The notes under the pieces are model-generated. The model did no database searches. It was not told where the DNA came from and worked only from the letters and a program-made list of their open reading frames with translations. Source: an uncultured Lachnospiraceae bacterium (GTDB lineage: Bacteria; Bacillota; Clostridia; Lachnospirales; Lachnospiraceae). Taken from it: a stretch of DNA of 56,198 nucleotides. A program made the position numbers and the translations under genes. The DNA lies in contig CANQVH010000018.1 in the NCBI GenBank assembly GCA_947627245.1, positions 1 through 56,198 of the forward strand. The letters run 5' to 3'. Positions 1-7,909 of this stretch are shown in pieces (the first letter of the stretch is position 1; the number at the start of each line of letters is the position of its first letter).

Positions 1-381
1 CCGAACGACTTCACGTACAGCTACGAGCTTGAGGGAAGCATCGAGGACAAGCTGAACCAGATCGTACAGAAGGTGTATGGCGGCAGCAAGGTGGTGCTGA
101 CGGCGAACGCGCAGAAGCAGGCGAAGGAGCTGGAGGCACTTGGCTATGGGAACTGCCCGATCTGCGTGGCGAAGACACAGTACTCACTGACGGACGACCA
201 GACGAAGCTGGGGGCTCCGACGGGCTTTGAGGTGACGGTGCGGAACCTGAAGATCTCGGCGGGCGCAGGGTTCATCGTGGCGCTTACGGGTGAGATCATG
301 ACGATGCCGGGGCTTCCGAAGGTACCGGCGGCGGAGCGCATCGACGTGGACGAGACCGGCAAGATTTCCGGACTTTTCTGA
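1..381 (+). CDS. fhs: Formate--tetrahydrofolate ligase, C-terminal part
   Basis: This is the last 126 codons of an open frame that enters the window from the left and stops with TGA at 379-381. The family uses ATP to ligate formate to tetrahydrofolate, giving 10-formyl-THF in the cytoplasm. The residues match the conserved FTHFS C-terminus: a YGGSKV stretch, the [15 protein letters not shown] segment, and the closing part with [19 protein letters not shown]. The two genes downstream, fchA and folD, carry out the next steps of the same one-carbon pathway. The N-terminal ATP-binding part lies outside the window, so intactness cannot be judged. Confidence 0.96.
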   Translation, partial: PNDFTYSYELEGSIEDKLNQIVQKVYGGSKVVLTANAQKQAKELEALGYGNCPICVAKTQYSLTDDQTKLGAPTGFEVTVRNLKISAGAGFIVALTGEIMTMPGLPKVPAAERIDVDETGKISGLF

Positions 382-432
382 TCTGAGATCAGCTCTGATT
401 ATCTGATAAATATATACGGGAGGTATAGTACA

Positions 433-1062
433 ATGGGATTTTCAACCGTACCATGTAACGAATTTGTGGAAGTGCTCGCTTCCAAGGCTCCGGTTCCGGG
501 CGGCGGCGGCGCATCTGCGCTGGTAGGCGCAGTGGGAACCGCGCTCGGCAATATGGTGGGTAGCCTGACGGTCGGCAAGAAGAAATATGCCGATGTCGAG
601 GCGGAGATGTATGAGCTGAAAGCAAAATGCGACAAGCTGCAGGCGGAGCTTCTGCACCTGATCGAGCGCGACGCGGAGGTGTTCGAGCCGCTTTCCAAGG
701 CATACGGCATGCCGCGCGAGACTGAGGAAGAGAAGGCGGAGAAAGCGCGCGTGATGGCGATCGTGCTGAAGGATGCCTGCTCCGTTCCGATGGAGATCAT
801 GGAGAAATGCTGTGAGGCGATTGACATGATCGCAGTGTTTGCGGAGAAAGGCTCTACGCTCGCGATCAGCGACGCAGGTGTTGGCGCGGCGTTCTGCAAG
901 GCGGCATTAAAGGGCGCCAGCCTGAACGTCTACATCAACACGAAGTCCATGGCGGATAGAGAGCTTGCGACGCAGCTCAACGAAAAGTGCGACAAGATGC
1001 TGGCAGATTACACCGCGAAGGCGGACGCGATCTTTGACAGCGTGTTGGGACGCCTGAAATAA
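433..1062 (+). CDS. fchA: Methenyltetrahydrofolate cyclohydrolase (formimidoyl-THF cyclodeaminase family)
   Basis: A 209-residue protein of the FTCD_C/cyclodeaminase family, a small all-helical cytoplasmic enzyme. The N-terminus carries the family hallmark, a PVPGGGGASALVGA loop near residues 22-35, followed by a helical, Lys/Glu-rich remainder. A GGGAGG-like Shine-Dalgarno (GGGAGG at about 418-423) precedes the ATG. It sits 51 bp after fhs and 93 bp before folD, so its likely role is interconversion of 5,10-methenyl-THF and 10-formyl-THF. In glutamate or histidine degradation the same fold acts as formimino-THF cyclodeaminase, but no hut gene is nearby, which favours the cyclohydrolase role. 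Confidence 0.9.
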   Translation: MGFSTVPCNEFVEVLASKAPVPGGGGASALVGAVGTALGNMVGSLTVGKKKYADVEAEMYELKAKCDKLQAELLHLIERDAEVFEPLSKAYGMPRETEEEKAEKARVMAIVLKDACSVPMEIMEKCCEAIDMIAVFAEKGSTLAISDAGVGAAFCKAALKGASLNVYINTKSMADRELATQLNEKCDKMLADYTAKADAIFDSVLGRLK

Positions 1063-1155
1063 CTGGAAGCGTAAAACAGTAGGGCAGGATAAAGCCTGTC
1101 GGGAAACCGGCGGCATGATCTGCCTGACTGGAACAAGTATGGAAAGGAGCACAAA

Positions 1156-2004
1156 ATGGCAAAACAGTTACTTGGAAAAGAAGTTACGGCTGCCCTGAAC
1201 GAGAGAATCAAGGCGAAAGTGGCCGAGATCGAGGCAAAGGGCATCAAGCCGACGCTCGGGATCATCCGTGTCGGCGAGAACGAGAGCGATATTTCTTATG
1301 AGAGAGGCGCGACAAAGCGTTGCGAGACGCTTGGCGTCGCATGCGAGAAGATTCTTCTTCCGGCGGATGTGTCGCAGGAGGAGCTTCTGAAGGTGATCGA
1401 TGACGTAAACAAGAACGACAGCATTCACGGCGTTCTTTTGTTCCGTCCGCTCCCGAAGCATCTGGATCAGAGCGTGATCGAGAATGCGCTGGATCCGGCG
1501 AAGGATGTGGACTGCATGACCGACGGCTCTATGTCCGGTGTATTCACGGGCAAGGCGATCGGGTATCCGCCGTGCACGCCGCAGGCATGTATGGAGATCC
1601 TCGATCATTACGGGATCGACTGCACCGGCAAGAAGGCGGTCGTGATCGGCAGAAGCCTCGTGGTAGGCAAGCCGGCGGCGATGATGCTGGTCAAGAAGAA
1701 TGCGACCGTCACCATCTGCCATACGAAGACCGTGGATATGCCGTCGGTGGCGCGTGAAGCGGACATCATCATCGTGGCTGCGGGCCGCGCGGGCGTGGTA
1801 GGCGCCGAGTATGTAAAGCCGGGTCAGATCGTCATCGACGTAGGTATCAACGTGAACGCGGAGGGCAAGCTCTGCGGTGATGTGGACTATGCGGCGGTGG
1901 AGCCGATCGTGGACGCGATCACTCCGGTTCCGGGCGGTGTCGGCAGCGTGACGACCTCTGTACTCGTGAGTCATGTCGTAGAAGCGGCAGCAAAACGCTG
2001 CTAA
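1156..2004 (+). CDS. folD: Methylenetetrahydrofolate dehydrogenase (FolD family)
   Basis: A 282-residue FolD-family protein of usual length with a strong AAAGGAG ribosome site. It oxidises 5,10-methylene-THF to methenyl-THF; many FolD proteins also hydrolyse methenyl-THF. Visible signatures are the N-terminal substrate domain with S-D-I-S-Y48, a PCTPQACMEIL segment, and the Rossmann motif VVIGRSLVVGKPAA. The residue four after Tyr48, which in E. coli FolD and human MTHFD1 is the lysine required for catalysis, is Ala52 here. A lysine occurs at position 54 instead. With fchA directly upstream this suggests a dehydrogenase that has given up the cyclohydrolase step; that is inference. Confidence 0.95.
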   Translation: MAKQLLGKEVTAALNERIKAKVAEIEAKGIKPTLGIIRVGENESDISYERGATKRCETLGVACEKILLPADVSQEELLKVIDDVNKNDSIHGVLLFRPLPKHLDQSVIENALDPAKDVDCMTDGSMSGVFTGKAIGYPPCTPQACMEILDHYGIDCTGKKAVVIGRSLVVGKPAAMMLVKKNATVTICHTKTVDMPSVAREADIIIVAAGRAGVVGAEYVKPGQIVIDVGINVNAEGKLCGDVDYAAVEPIVDAITPVPGGVGSVTTSVLVSHVVEAAAKRC

Positions 2005-2110
2005 TGGCAGAACGCACTTGTTGCGTGGCTGGCTAAGAATATGATTCAGGTGACAGTTCAAAATATTTCTGCCGATTCACGCATAGGATACGACCAAGGG
2101 AGGAAAGATC

Positions 2111-2944
2111 GTGCGGAGAATTCTATCTTTGACGGCCGTGCCGATGTGCGGAGTCTGTATGGCGCTTGTGCTTTTCCTATTGCAGACGTCCGTCCGGGCG
2201 GAGGATGCTCTGCCCGGCGTGAAAAGGCAGGAGAGTGAAATGAAAAAAGACGGGATCAAGGCGGATCGAATCGCGGTGCTTGCTCCGGGAGACATCGTCG
2301 ACGCGGCGCAGGTGACAGGGCAGGAAGATGCTTATTTTGTGCAATATCCGATCACGGAGGGCGACGCGGTATTCGAGCGGATCAACGGAAAATCCTACCG
2401 TGAAAATGACGATATTGCGCTGGAGGATCTGCGTTATCTGAAGCTTCTGCATTATAATTTCGATCACGAGATCCAAGTCGGAGAGCTGATCGTGAACGAG
2501 GATGTAGCGGATGACGTGCTCTCGATCTTTCGGGAGCTGTTCGAGGCGGAATATGAGATCCGGTCGATGTTTCTTGTGGACAATTACTGGACGGGAGACG
2601 CGACGGACAGCGATACGGCTTCTATAGAGGAAAACAATTCTTCGGCGTTCAACTACCGGGAGGCGACAGGCGGCATGACGCTCTCGAACCATGCGCTCGG
2701 GCGGGCGATTGACATCAACCCTCAGCAGAATCCATATGTTGTGTACCGGGACGGTGCTTGGCGCTGGGAGCATGAGAACGCGACGCCGTATATCGACCGG
2801 GACAGCGGCGAGGCCCATATGATCGCGGCGGGAGATGTCTGCTGCGAGACGTTTGCCAGATACGGCTTTTGCTGGGGCGGCGAATGGGAGAACCCGATTG
2901 ACTACCAGCATTTTGAGAAGGAAACCGTTGACGTGATTCCGTGA
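2111..2944 (+). CDS. M15-family D-alanyl-D-alanine carboxypeptidase, exported
   Basis: A 277-residue protein starting at GTG 2111, chosen because AAGGGAGG lies just upstream. The first 30 residues form a signal peptide or membrane anchor (short basic start, then a run through CMALVLFLL, then SVRA). The C-terminal half has the M15 zinc-peptidase pattern: His194 and Asp201 in SNHALGRAIDIN, and a late WGGEW...D..HFE segment with His267. This is the M15_4 (VanY/L-alanyl-D-glutamate peptidase-like) arrangement, so the protein should trim peptidoglycan peptides outside the membrane. The last 17 bases of the gene contain the -35 box of the next transcript. The exact bond cleaved cannot be told from sequence. 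Confidence 0.85.
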   Translation: MRRILSLTAVPMCGVCMALVLFLLQTSVRAEDALPGVKRQESEMKKDGIKADRIAVLAPGDIVDAAQVTGQEDAYFVQYPITEGDAVFERINGKSYRENDDIALEDLRYLKLLHYNFDHEIQVGELIVNEDVADDVLSIFRELFEAEYEIRSMFLVDNYWTGDATDSDTASIEENNSSAFNYREATGGMTLSNHALGRAIDINPQQNPYVVYRDGAWRWEHENATPYIDRDSGEAHMIAAGDVCCETFARYGFCWGGEWENPIDYQHFEKETVDVIP

Positions 2945-2956
2945 ATGTGTTATAGT
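2928..2956 (+). promoter_or_regulatory. Sigma-A promoter for the riboswitch transcript
   Basis: TTGACG at 2928-2933 and TATAGT at 2951-2956 are separated by 17 bp. The -35 box lies inside the last codons of the M15 peptidase gene. The predicted start near 2963 is about 20 nt before the first riboswitch helix. Confidence 0.75.
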
Positions 2957-2982
2957 TTCAGTGTGTAATTGAAGATTGCCGT

Positions 2983-3141
2983 ACCAAGTGCAGAGCTTAT
3001 TCTGAAGAGGGAATCAGGTGCGATGCCTGAGCGATCCGGTCACTGTATACAGGGAGTGAGCCTCAATATCCATTGCGTACCCGAACAAAACGTGAGAAGG
3101 AGAGGCAAGCGAAGATCTGTGAGCCAGGAAACCTGCTTGGT
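2983..3141 (+). promoter_or_regulatory. Cobalamin (B12) riboswitch
   Basis: All conserved blocks of the cobalamin aptamer appear in order: GGGAATCAGGTG, then a CACTGT core followed by GGGAGTGAGCC, a short CCATTG block, GAGAAGG, and the closing AAG...GTGAGCCAGGAAACCTGC. The closing helix P1 can be formed by ACCAAG at 2983-2988 with CTTGGT at 3136-3141. The promoter lies just upstream and an intrinsic terminator follows about 230 nt downstream, just before the acyltransferase gene. Cobalamin riboswitches usually switch B12 uptake, B12 synthesis or B12-independent isoenzymes off when B12 is plentiful; no such gene is adjacent here. Confidence 0.93.
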
Positions 3142-3371
3142 ATGAGAGATGAGCTGCCGAAGATGGCTCGACACTCCACAGCGGAAGCGTTCGCGCTCCG
3201 CGGTCTGCGATGGGGAAGCAGACGATCCGATACGAATGGAATGTTGTCTCAGGGCAATGGAGAGATACACAATTACCTCCTTATGTTCCGGCTTGGGTCG
3301 GCTTTTTCGCAAGAGCCCGGCTGCCGGGACTGCGTACAGATGACGTTCCGCAAGCTGATCTGTACGAATGG
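3142..3371 (+). other. Non-coding stretch between riboswitch and terminator
   Basis: About 230 nt with no convincing gene. Open frames crossing it give no recognisable protein and lack a Shine-Dalgarno site. A compact hairpin with a TTCG loop is visible near 3180-3205 (GCGG.AGCG / CGCTCCGC). It may hold an expression-platform fold or the remains of a lost gene; I cannot decide from sequence alone. Confidence 0.5.
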
Positions 3372-3419
3372 CGCAACTGCCGTCCGGCAATCCGCAATGC
3401 CGGCGGGAGTTGCGTTTTT
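3372..3419 (+). terminator. Intrinsic terminator upstream of the acyltransferase gene
   Basis: CGCAACT at 3372-3378 pairs with AGTTGCG at 3408-3414, with an inner GC-rich stem, followed by TTTTT. It lies between the cobalamin riboswitch and the acyltransferase start, the position expected of a riboswitch-controlled attenuator. Confidence 0.8.
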
Positions 3420-3449
3420 ATGCGCAGACTTATACAGGGGATGGTGATT

Positions 3450-4388
3450 ATGGAAGAAAAACAGAGAATTTATTATTGGGACAATTTAAAGGGAGTGCTG
3501 ATCCTCCTTGTGGTTTTGGGACATTATGTGGAGAAAGGACTTCCGCGGAATTTCGTGTGGACGGCAATCTACAGCATCCACATGCCGGCGTTTATTTTTG
3601 TGAACGGATACTTTCTCGGCCGGTCAAAGCGAAATCCGGTCGACCGCATTCCGAAGGTCTTGGGTCTGTATGCGCTGATGGAGGCGCTCAATATAGCGCT
3701 TGCCCTGATCCGAAAAGAGGGGCTTTCCTTTACGTTCGGCAATCCGGGCTATGGATGCTGGTATCTGCTGTTTTTGACATACGCGTATCTGACGGCCTAT
3801 TTTATCAGAGGGAAAAAGGGCGCCTATGTCTTGGCGGGCGCCGTCGCGGTCTCGCTGCTGGCCGGACTTGATCCGACGATCGAGGATAAGTTCCGGATCG
3901 GACAGAGCATGTACTACATGCCGTATATGATCGCTGGCTTTTTCTGGAAAGCAGATGAGATCGTGGAGTGGGCGAAGCGCCGCTGGCCGCTTTGCGCATG
4001 CGGTTTCGTGCTGATTCAGGCGTGCCTGTTTCTGGCAAGAAATCAATTCCGGCGTAAGATTTTCCGGGGACTGGAAACCTATGAGGAGCTCAAGCTGGCT
4101 CCGATTCCCGGCATGCTGGAACGGCTCGGCACGTATCTGGTATCCGGCCTGCTGGTCCTCTGCCTTCTTGGACTGATCCCGCGGTGCAAATGCATCCTCT
4201 CCGAGATTGGACGCCATACGCTGGTGATCTACCTTGTGCATACGTTTATGCTGCAGAATTTTACCTCGCAGATTTATCGGATGACTGGCAAAAACGCAGT
4301 GCTTTCGTTTACGGTGATGACGCTTCTGATCGTGGGACTGTGCGCCGCGATCATAGCCGTTCAGAATGTTTTCCGGCGCAGATCCTGA
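3450..4388 (+). CDS. Acyltransferase-3 family membrane protein
   Basis: A 312-residue, multi-pass membrane protein of the acyltransferase-3 family. It begins with the typical sequence in which a short soluble start leads to DNLKG and a first helix ending in a catalytic-type His (VVLGHYVEKG). About ten hydrophobic helices follow, including VIYLVHTFML near the end. ATG 3450 is chosen because AGGGGA sits 8 nt upstream. Longer readings of this frame run back across the terminator and are not believable. The family O-acylates sugars, peptidoglycan or lipids, or moves acyl donors; the substrate here is unknown. It is the first gene after the cobalamin riboswitch and terminator, an unusual pairing. 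Confidence 0.82.
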   Translation: MEEKQRIYYWDNLKGVLILLVVLGHYVEKGLPRNFVWTAIYSIHMPAFIFVNGYFLGRSKRNPVDRIPKVLGLYALMEALNIALALIRKEGLSFTFGNPGYGCWYLLFLTYAYLTAYFIRGKKGAYVLAGAVAVSLLAGLDPTIEDKFRIGQSMYYMPYMIAGFFWKADEIVEWAKRRWPLCACGFVLIQACLFLARNQFRRKIFRGLETYEELKLAPIPGMLERLGTYLVSGLLVLCLLGLIPRCKCILSEIGRHTLVIYLVHTFMLQNFTSQIYRMTGKNAVLSFTVMTLLIVGLCAAIIAVQNVFRRRS

Positions 4389-4397
4389 GGTTCTAGC

Positions 4398-4433
4398 CGG
4401 ACGGCGGTCCGCATATATTGAAGTAGTATATGC
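4398..4433 (+). repeat. Inverted repeats ahead of spoIVA
   Basis: Two small dyads lie in the 59-bp gap before spoIVA: CGGAC/GTCCG near 4399-4411 and GCATATA (4411-4417) with TATATGC (4427-4433). The second ends at the ribosome site AGGGGGAG. There is no U-tract, so these are not a standard terminator. They could be part of a sporulation promoter region or a leader hairpin. Confidence 0.4.
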
Positions 4434-4447
4434 AGGGGGAGCCGTTC

Positions 4448-5917
4448 ATGGAAAAATTTGACCTATACAAAGACATTCAGATGAGGACAGGCGGCGAGAT
4501 CTACGTTGGCGTCGTTGGCCCTGTGCGGACAGGGAAATCTACATTTGTGAGAAAATTTGTAGAGCAGATGGTCCTGCCGGAGCTTGATGAGCGGGAACGC
4601 GCAAGGGCGCAGGATGAAATGCCGGCCAGCGCTTCGGGAAGGACGGTCACGACGGTCGAGCCCAAGTTTATTCCGAGAGAGGCGGCCGCGATCGGGGTCG
4701 GAGACGGGACACAGATGCGGGTGCGGCTGGTCGACTGCGTGGGCTTTCTGGTGCCGGGGGCGGAGGGAGCAGAGGAAAACGGCGCTCCCCGTATGGTGAA
4801 AACGCCGTGGCAGGAGCAGCAGATGACGTTTCAGGAGGCTGCCGGAATGGGCACGCAGAAGGTGATCTCGGATCACGCGACGGTGGGAATCGTGCTCACG
4901 ACGGACGGAAGCTTCGGCGAGCTTCCGCGGGAAAGCTTTCTGGAGGCGGAGAAGGAAGCAATCACAAGACTTCAGAGGATCGGAAAGCCGTTTCTCGTCA
5001 TCATCAATTCCGCGAGGCCGTACAGCGAGGAAGCAAGGGCTGCGAAGGAATATATCGGAACAGCCTACGGCGCGAACAGCATGATCCTCAACTGTGAACA
5101 GATCGGCGCGAACGAGATCCATCAGGTATTTGAACAGTTCCTGTATGAGTTCCCGCTTACCCGCATTGTCTTTCAGGTTCCGAAGTGGACGGAGACGCTG
5201 GAAAACACGCATTGGCTGAAGCAGGATCTTTTTGGCGCTGTCCGAAACTCCATGCAGGAGCTGCATACAGTCCGCGACATTTACCGGGAATCCTTCCGGC
5301 TGGACAGCAAGTACATAAAGAAAACAAAGGTTGAGACCGTGGATCTGTCGAGCGGGAACGCGGAGGTCTCCGTTGCGATGCAGGATCCGCTGTATTATGA
5401 GATTTTAAGCGAGATGACCGGAGCGGATATCAAAAGCGAGTACCAGCTGATCTCGATTGTCCGGGAGATGGCGAAGCTGAAGAAGGAGTACGAGGCGGTA
5501 GCCTCGGCGATGTCAGAGGTGAGACAGACCGGATACGGGATCATCACGCCGCAGCGGGAAGAGATTCGTATGGACGAACCCGTAGTCATCCGTCAGGGCA
5601 ATAAATACGGGGTGAAGATCCGCGCGACCTCGCCCTCTGTGCATCTGATCCGCGCGGAGATCGAGACGGAGATTGCGCCGATCGTAGGGAGCGAAAGTCA
5701 GGCGCAGGATCTGATCGCCTACATGCATGAAAACGGGACGGCGCAGGAGGGCGCGTGGAATACGCTGATCTTCGGAAAATCTGTCGAGCAGATGGTAGAG
5801 GAGGGGATCCGCGCCAAGATCTCCGCGATCAGCGATGAGAGCCGACAGAAGCTGCAGGATACCATGCGGCGCATCGTCAACGAGTCGAGGGGAAGGCTCA
5901 TTTGCATTGTCATTTGA
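4448..5917 (+). CDS. spoIVA: Stage IV sporulation protein A
   Basis: A 489-residue protein matching SpoIVA in length and sequence. SpoIVA is a cytoskeletal ATPase made in the mother cell. It polymerises on the forespore surface and forms the base of the spore coat. It begins MEKFDLYKDI, the family's usual start, which fixes ATG 4448 (AGGGGGAG 8 nt upstream) rather than an ATG 18 bp earlier. A Walker A motif GPVRTGKST is near residues 25-33, and a Walker B-like RLVDCVGF lies near residue 95. The middle domain and the conserved C-terminal segment ending in LICIVI are complete. In relatives it is made under sigma-E control. A strong terminator follows the stop. Confidence 0.97.
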   Translation: MEKFDLYKDIQMRTGGEIYVGVVGPVRTGKSTFVRKFVEQMVLPELDERERARAQDEMPASASGRTVTTVEPKFIPREAAAIGVGDGTQMRVRLVDCVGFLVPGAEGAEENGAPRMVKTPWQEQQMTFQEAAGMGTQKVISDHATVGIVLTTDGSFGELPRESFLEAEKEAITRLQRIGKPFLVIINSARPYSEEARAAKEYIGTAYGANSMILNCEQIGANEIHQVFEQFLYEFPLTRIVFQVPKWTETLENTHWLKQDLFGAVRNSMQELHTVRDIYRESFRLDSKYIKKTKVETVDLSSGNAEVSVAMQDPLYYEILSEMTGADIKSEYQLISIVREMAKLKKEYEAVASAMSEVRQTGYGIITPQREEIRMDEPVVIRQGNKYGVKIRATSPSVHLIRAEIETEIAPIVGSESQAQDLIAYMHENGTAQEGAWNTLIFGKSVEQMVEEGIRAKISAISDESRQKLQDTMRRIVNESRGRLICIVI

Positions 5918-5935
5918 ATAGATTCGGCAAATTAT

Positions 5936-5976
5936 GCAACAGATTGTTCCGAGTATGGAATAATTTGTTGCTTTTT
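5936..5976 (+). terminator. Terminator after spoIVA
   Basis: A 15-bp imperfect stem (GCAACAGATTGTTCC against GGAATAATTTGTTGC) with a 6-nt loop is followed by TTTTT. It separates spoIVA from the promoter of the next gene. Confidence 0.88.
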
Positions 5977-5990
5977 GCGTTTTGTTTTAT

Positions 5991-6019
5991 TTGACAAAAG
6001 TTAAAATATGCCATATAAT
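5991..6019 (+). promoter_or_regulatory. Consensus sigma-A promoter
   Basis: TTGACA (5991-5996), 17 bp, TATAAT (6014-6019): a perfect vegetative promoter about 58 bp ahead of the cell wall hydrolase gene. This implies that the hydrolase is made in growing cells and not only during sporulation. Confidence 0.88.
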
Positions 6020-6076
6020 ATGAATCAAATATTACAAAAATGTTGTGGAACTATTAGGATGCAAAGGGGATAAAGT

Positions 6077-7321
6077 ATGTTTCAGAAGCACAAAAACAAG
6101 ATAAATTTTTTGCTCGCGGGCATGCTGTTTCTTATGCTTCTTTTTAGCCTGACGGTGCAGGCGCACGCTTCGTGGGTACAGAATGAGGACGGTACCTATT
6201 CCTATCAGGATGAGGACGGAGAGCTTGCGCGCAGCAGATGGATCGACAAGCGGTATTATGTGGACGCAGACGGGATCCGTCTGACAGGCAAGCAGAAAAT
6301 CGGCGCGAAGTGGTACTATTTTTCGCCGTCGAACGGCAGACTTCAGAAAAAGTGCTGGATCGAAGATGGGGACGACCGTTACTATGCCGGGAAGGACGGC
6401 GCGCTTTACGCGAAGGGTATCTACACGATAAACGGGAGCCGGTACCTGTTCGGAGCAAACGCCGTTATGAAGACCGGGAAATGCACGTTTCAGAAGAAGA
6501 CGTATTTTCTGCAGCTCAAGGACGGACGGATGCTGACCGACCAGTGGGTTCAGCTCGAGGACGGTTTCTATTATTTTGACAAGAGCGGAGCCATGCTGAA
6601 AAACAAATGGCTCTCGGATTTTACCTATTATGTGGACGGAAACGGATGCCGCGTGTCCGGAAAGTGGGTCGGGTCGAGATATATCGGCAAGAACGGCAAG
6701 GCGTTTTCGGGGCTGCGCAAGGTATCCGGTGTCTATTACTATTTCAACACGAGGACGCATGCCAAGGTCACGAACACGTTTGTCACCGTGGGCGGGAAGC
6801 GCTGGTACTTCAACAATGAGGGCATCGGCTCGCAGAATACCGTGCCTGCGCCGGGCAAGGGCGTGAACGTGCAGCCTCAGTATTATACGCACCCGGTCGT
6901 GGACGACGAGACGCTTTTGTCCTATATTATTTACTGTGAGGCGGGCAACCAGCCGTATGCGGGCAAGCTGGCGATCGGGTATGTCATTATGAATCGCGTA
7001 TACAGCCGGACGTTCACCGCATCGACGGTGCGCGAGGTCATCTATGATCGGAGCCAGTTCAGCCCGGTCTGGAACTCGTCGCTGGACAAGGTGTACAGCG
7101 ATCCCTCGATCGTCAACGAGGAGTGCAGGAAAGCGGCAAAAGCGGTGATGAAGAGACGCGCGCGTTTTGCGGCGGGAAAGACCGTCAAGCTGAATCTGAA
7201 CGGAACGAAAACGGCTTTTCCATACTTATATTTTTTGGGCTCCGGAGGTTATCCCGGTCAGGGAATGTCGTCCGCGTATCTTCAGATCGGAGATCATGTG
7301 TTCTTTTCCTCATGGGGATGA
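6077..7321 (+). CDS. Secreted cell wall hydrolase, choline/glucan-binding-type repeats plus SleB domain
   Basis: A 414-residue exported protein. Residues 1-32 form a signal peptide (basic start, FLLAGMLFLMLLFSL core, then AHA). Residues 35-260 hold about ten cell-wall-binding repeats of roughly 20 residues, each with the W/YYF...DG pattern (for example KWYYFSPSNGRLQ). Residues 280-414 form a Hydrolase_2 (SleB/CwlJ) domain; Glu288 in YCEAGNQPY is the probable catalytic glutamate and the GYVIMNRV segment is typical. SleB enzymes are lytic transglycosylases acting in spore germination. Here the wall-binding repeats and a strong sigma-A promoter point instead to a surface autolysin. It is flanked by intrinsic terminators, so it is probably monocistronic. 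Confidence 0.9.
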   Translation: MFQKHKNKINFLLAGMLFLMLLFSLTVQAHASWVQNEDGTYSYQDEDGELARSRWIDKRYYVDADGIRLTGKQKIGAKWYYFSPSNGRLQKKCWIEDGDDRYYAGKDGALYAKGIYTINGSRYLFGANAVMKTGKCTFQKKTYFLQLKDGRMLTDQWVQLEDGFYYFDKSGAMLKNKWLSDFTYYVDGNGCRVSGKWVGSRYIGKNGKAFSGLRKVSGVYYYFNTRTHAKVTNTFVTVGGKRWYFNNEGIGSQNTVPAPGKGVNVQPQYYTHPVVDDETLLSYIIYCEAGNQPYAGKLAIGYVIMNRVYSRTFTASTVREVIYDRSQFSPVWNSSLDKVYSDPSIVNEECRKAAKAVMKRRARFAAGKTVKLNLNGTKTAFPYLYFLGSGGYPGQGMSSAYLQIGDHVFFSSWG

Positions 7322-7357
7322 GAGACGCAGGGTCGTAAATAAAACATGCAGAGAAGG

Positions 7358-7396
7358 GGATAGAATCGAACATATGGTTGATTTTATCCTTTTTTT
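7358..7396 (+). terminator. Terminator after the cell wall hydrolase gene
   Basis: GGATAGAATC (7358-7367) pairs with GATTTTATCC (7380-7389) with one G-U pair, followed by seven T. The 3' arm overlaps the -35 box of the next promoter. Confidence 0.8.
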
Positions 7397-7406
7397 ATGT
7401 TAAAAT
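7378..7406 (+). promoter_or_regulatory. Promoter overlapping the preceding terminator
   Basis: TTGATT (7378-7383), 17 bp, TAAAAT (7401-7406), just upstream of the NusG domain II gene. The spacer contains the T-tract of the terminator. Confidence 0.6.
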
Positions 7407-7421
7407 GCAAAAGGTGATCGT

Positions 7422-7781
7422 ATGAAAAGAGCGGATGTGATCTTGGGGCTGATCGTGCTAGCTGCCTGCATTGTGTGGCTTGCAGGTAGAGCGCTTCTGA
7501 GGAAGGACGGTGCGTACGTCGTGGTGAAGCAGGACGGAGAGCTGTTCGGAAGTTATGCGCTGGACGAGGACTGGGAGATTGACGTCCGGTCGGGTAATCA
7601 TATTTCGATCAGAGATGGTGTTGTCTGGATGGAGTCGGCGGACTGTCCGGATCAGATCTGTGTCAAGCAGGGAAAGATATCGGCGGCGGGTTCTTTGATT
7701 ACCTGCCTCCCGAATCGTGTGACCGTGCAGGTCGCGGGCGGCGGGATCGACAAGTCAGAGCCGGATGCGGTCGCCTATTAG
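7422..7781 (+). CDS. NusG domain II-containing protein
   Basis: A 119-residue protein with one N-terminal membrane helix (about residues 5-25) and then a small beta domain of the NusG_II family. It shows the family's GNHISIRDGVVWMESADCPDQICVKQGKI-type core, with two cysteines in the C-P-D-Q-I-C arrangement, and the following ITCLPNRV segment. The family is found in clostridia next to FMN-transferase or quinone-synthesis genes, but here its neighbours are a wall hydrolase and ruvAB. The biochemical role is not known. The stop codon lies in the first copy of a 66-bp imperfect tandem duplication. Confidence 0.85.
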   Translation: MKRADVILGLIVLAACIVWLAGRALLRKDGAYVVVKQDGELFGSYALDEDWEIDVRSGNHISIRDGVVWMESADCPDQICVKQGKISAAGSLITCLPNRVTVQVAGGGIDKSEPDAVAY

Positions 7782-7865
7782 ATCCGCGGAACGGATGTGG
7801 CTGACTGCGGTGATCAGCGCGGATGCCGCGCTGGAATCGTCTATTAGATCCGCGGGAGGGATGCG
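7772..7865 (+). repeat. Imperfect 66-bp tandem duplication
   Basis: CTATTAGATCCGCGG occurs at 7775-7789 and again exactly at 7841-7855. The similarity extends over about 27 bp with three differences. The first copy contains the TAG stop of the NusG-II gene; the second lies in the gap before ruvA. Confidence 0.8.
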
Positions 7866-7909
7866 CCGACGGACGGCGGCAGGGATACTGATAAAGCTGG
7901 AGGAAGAGC

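Noticed and set aside
3210..3449. Upstream extension of the acyltransferase reading frame
   Set aside because: It crosses a strong terminator and precedes the AGGGGA ribosome site; the extra 80 residues match nothing typical of the family.
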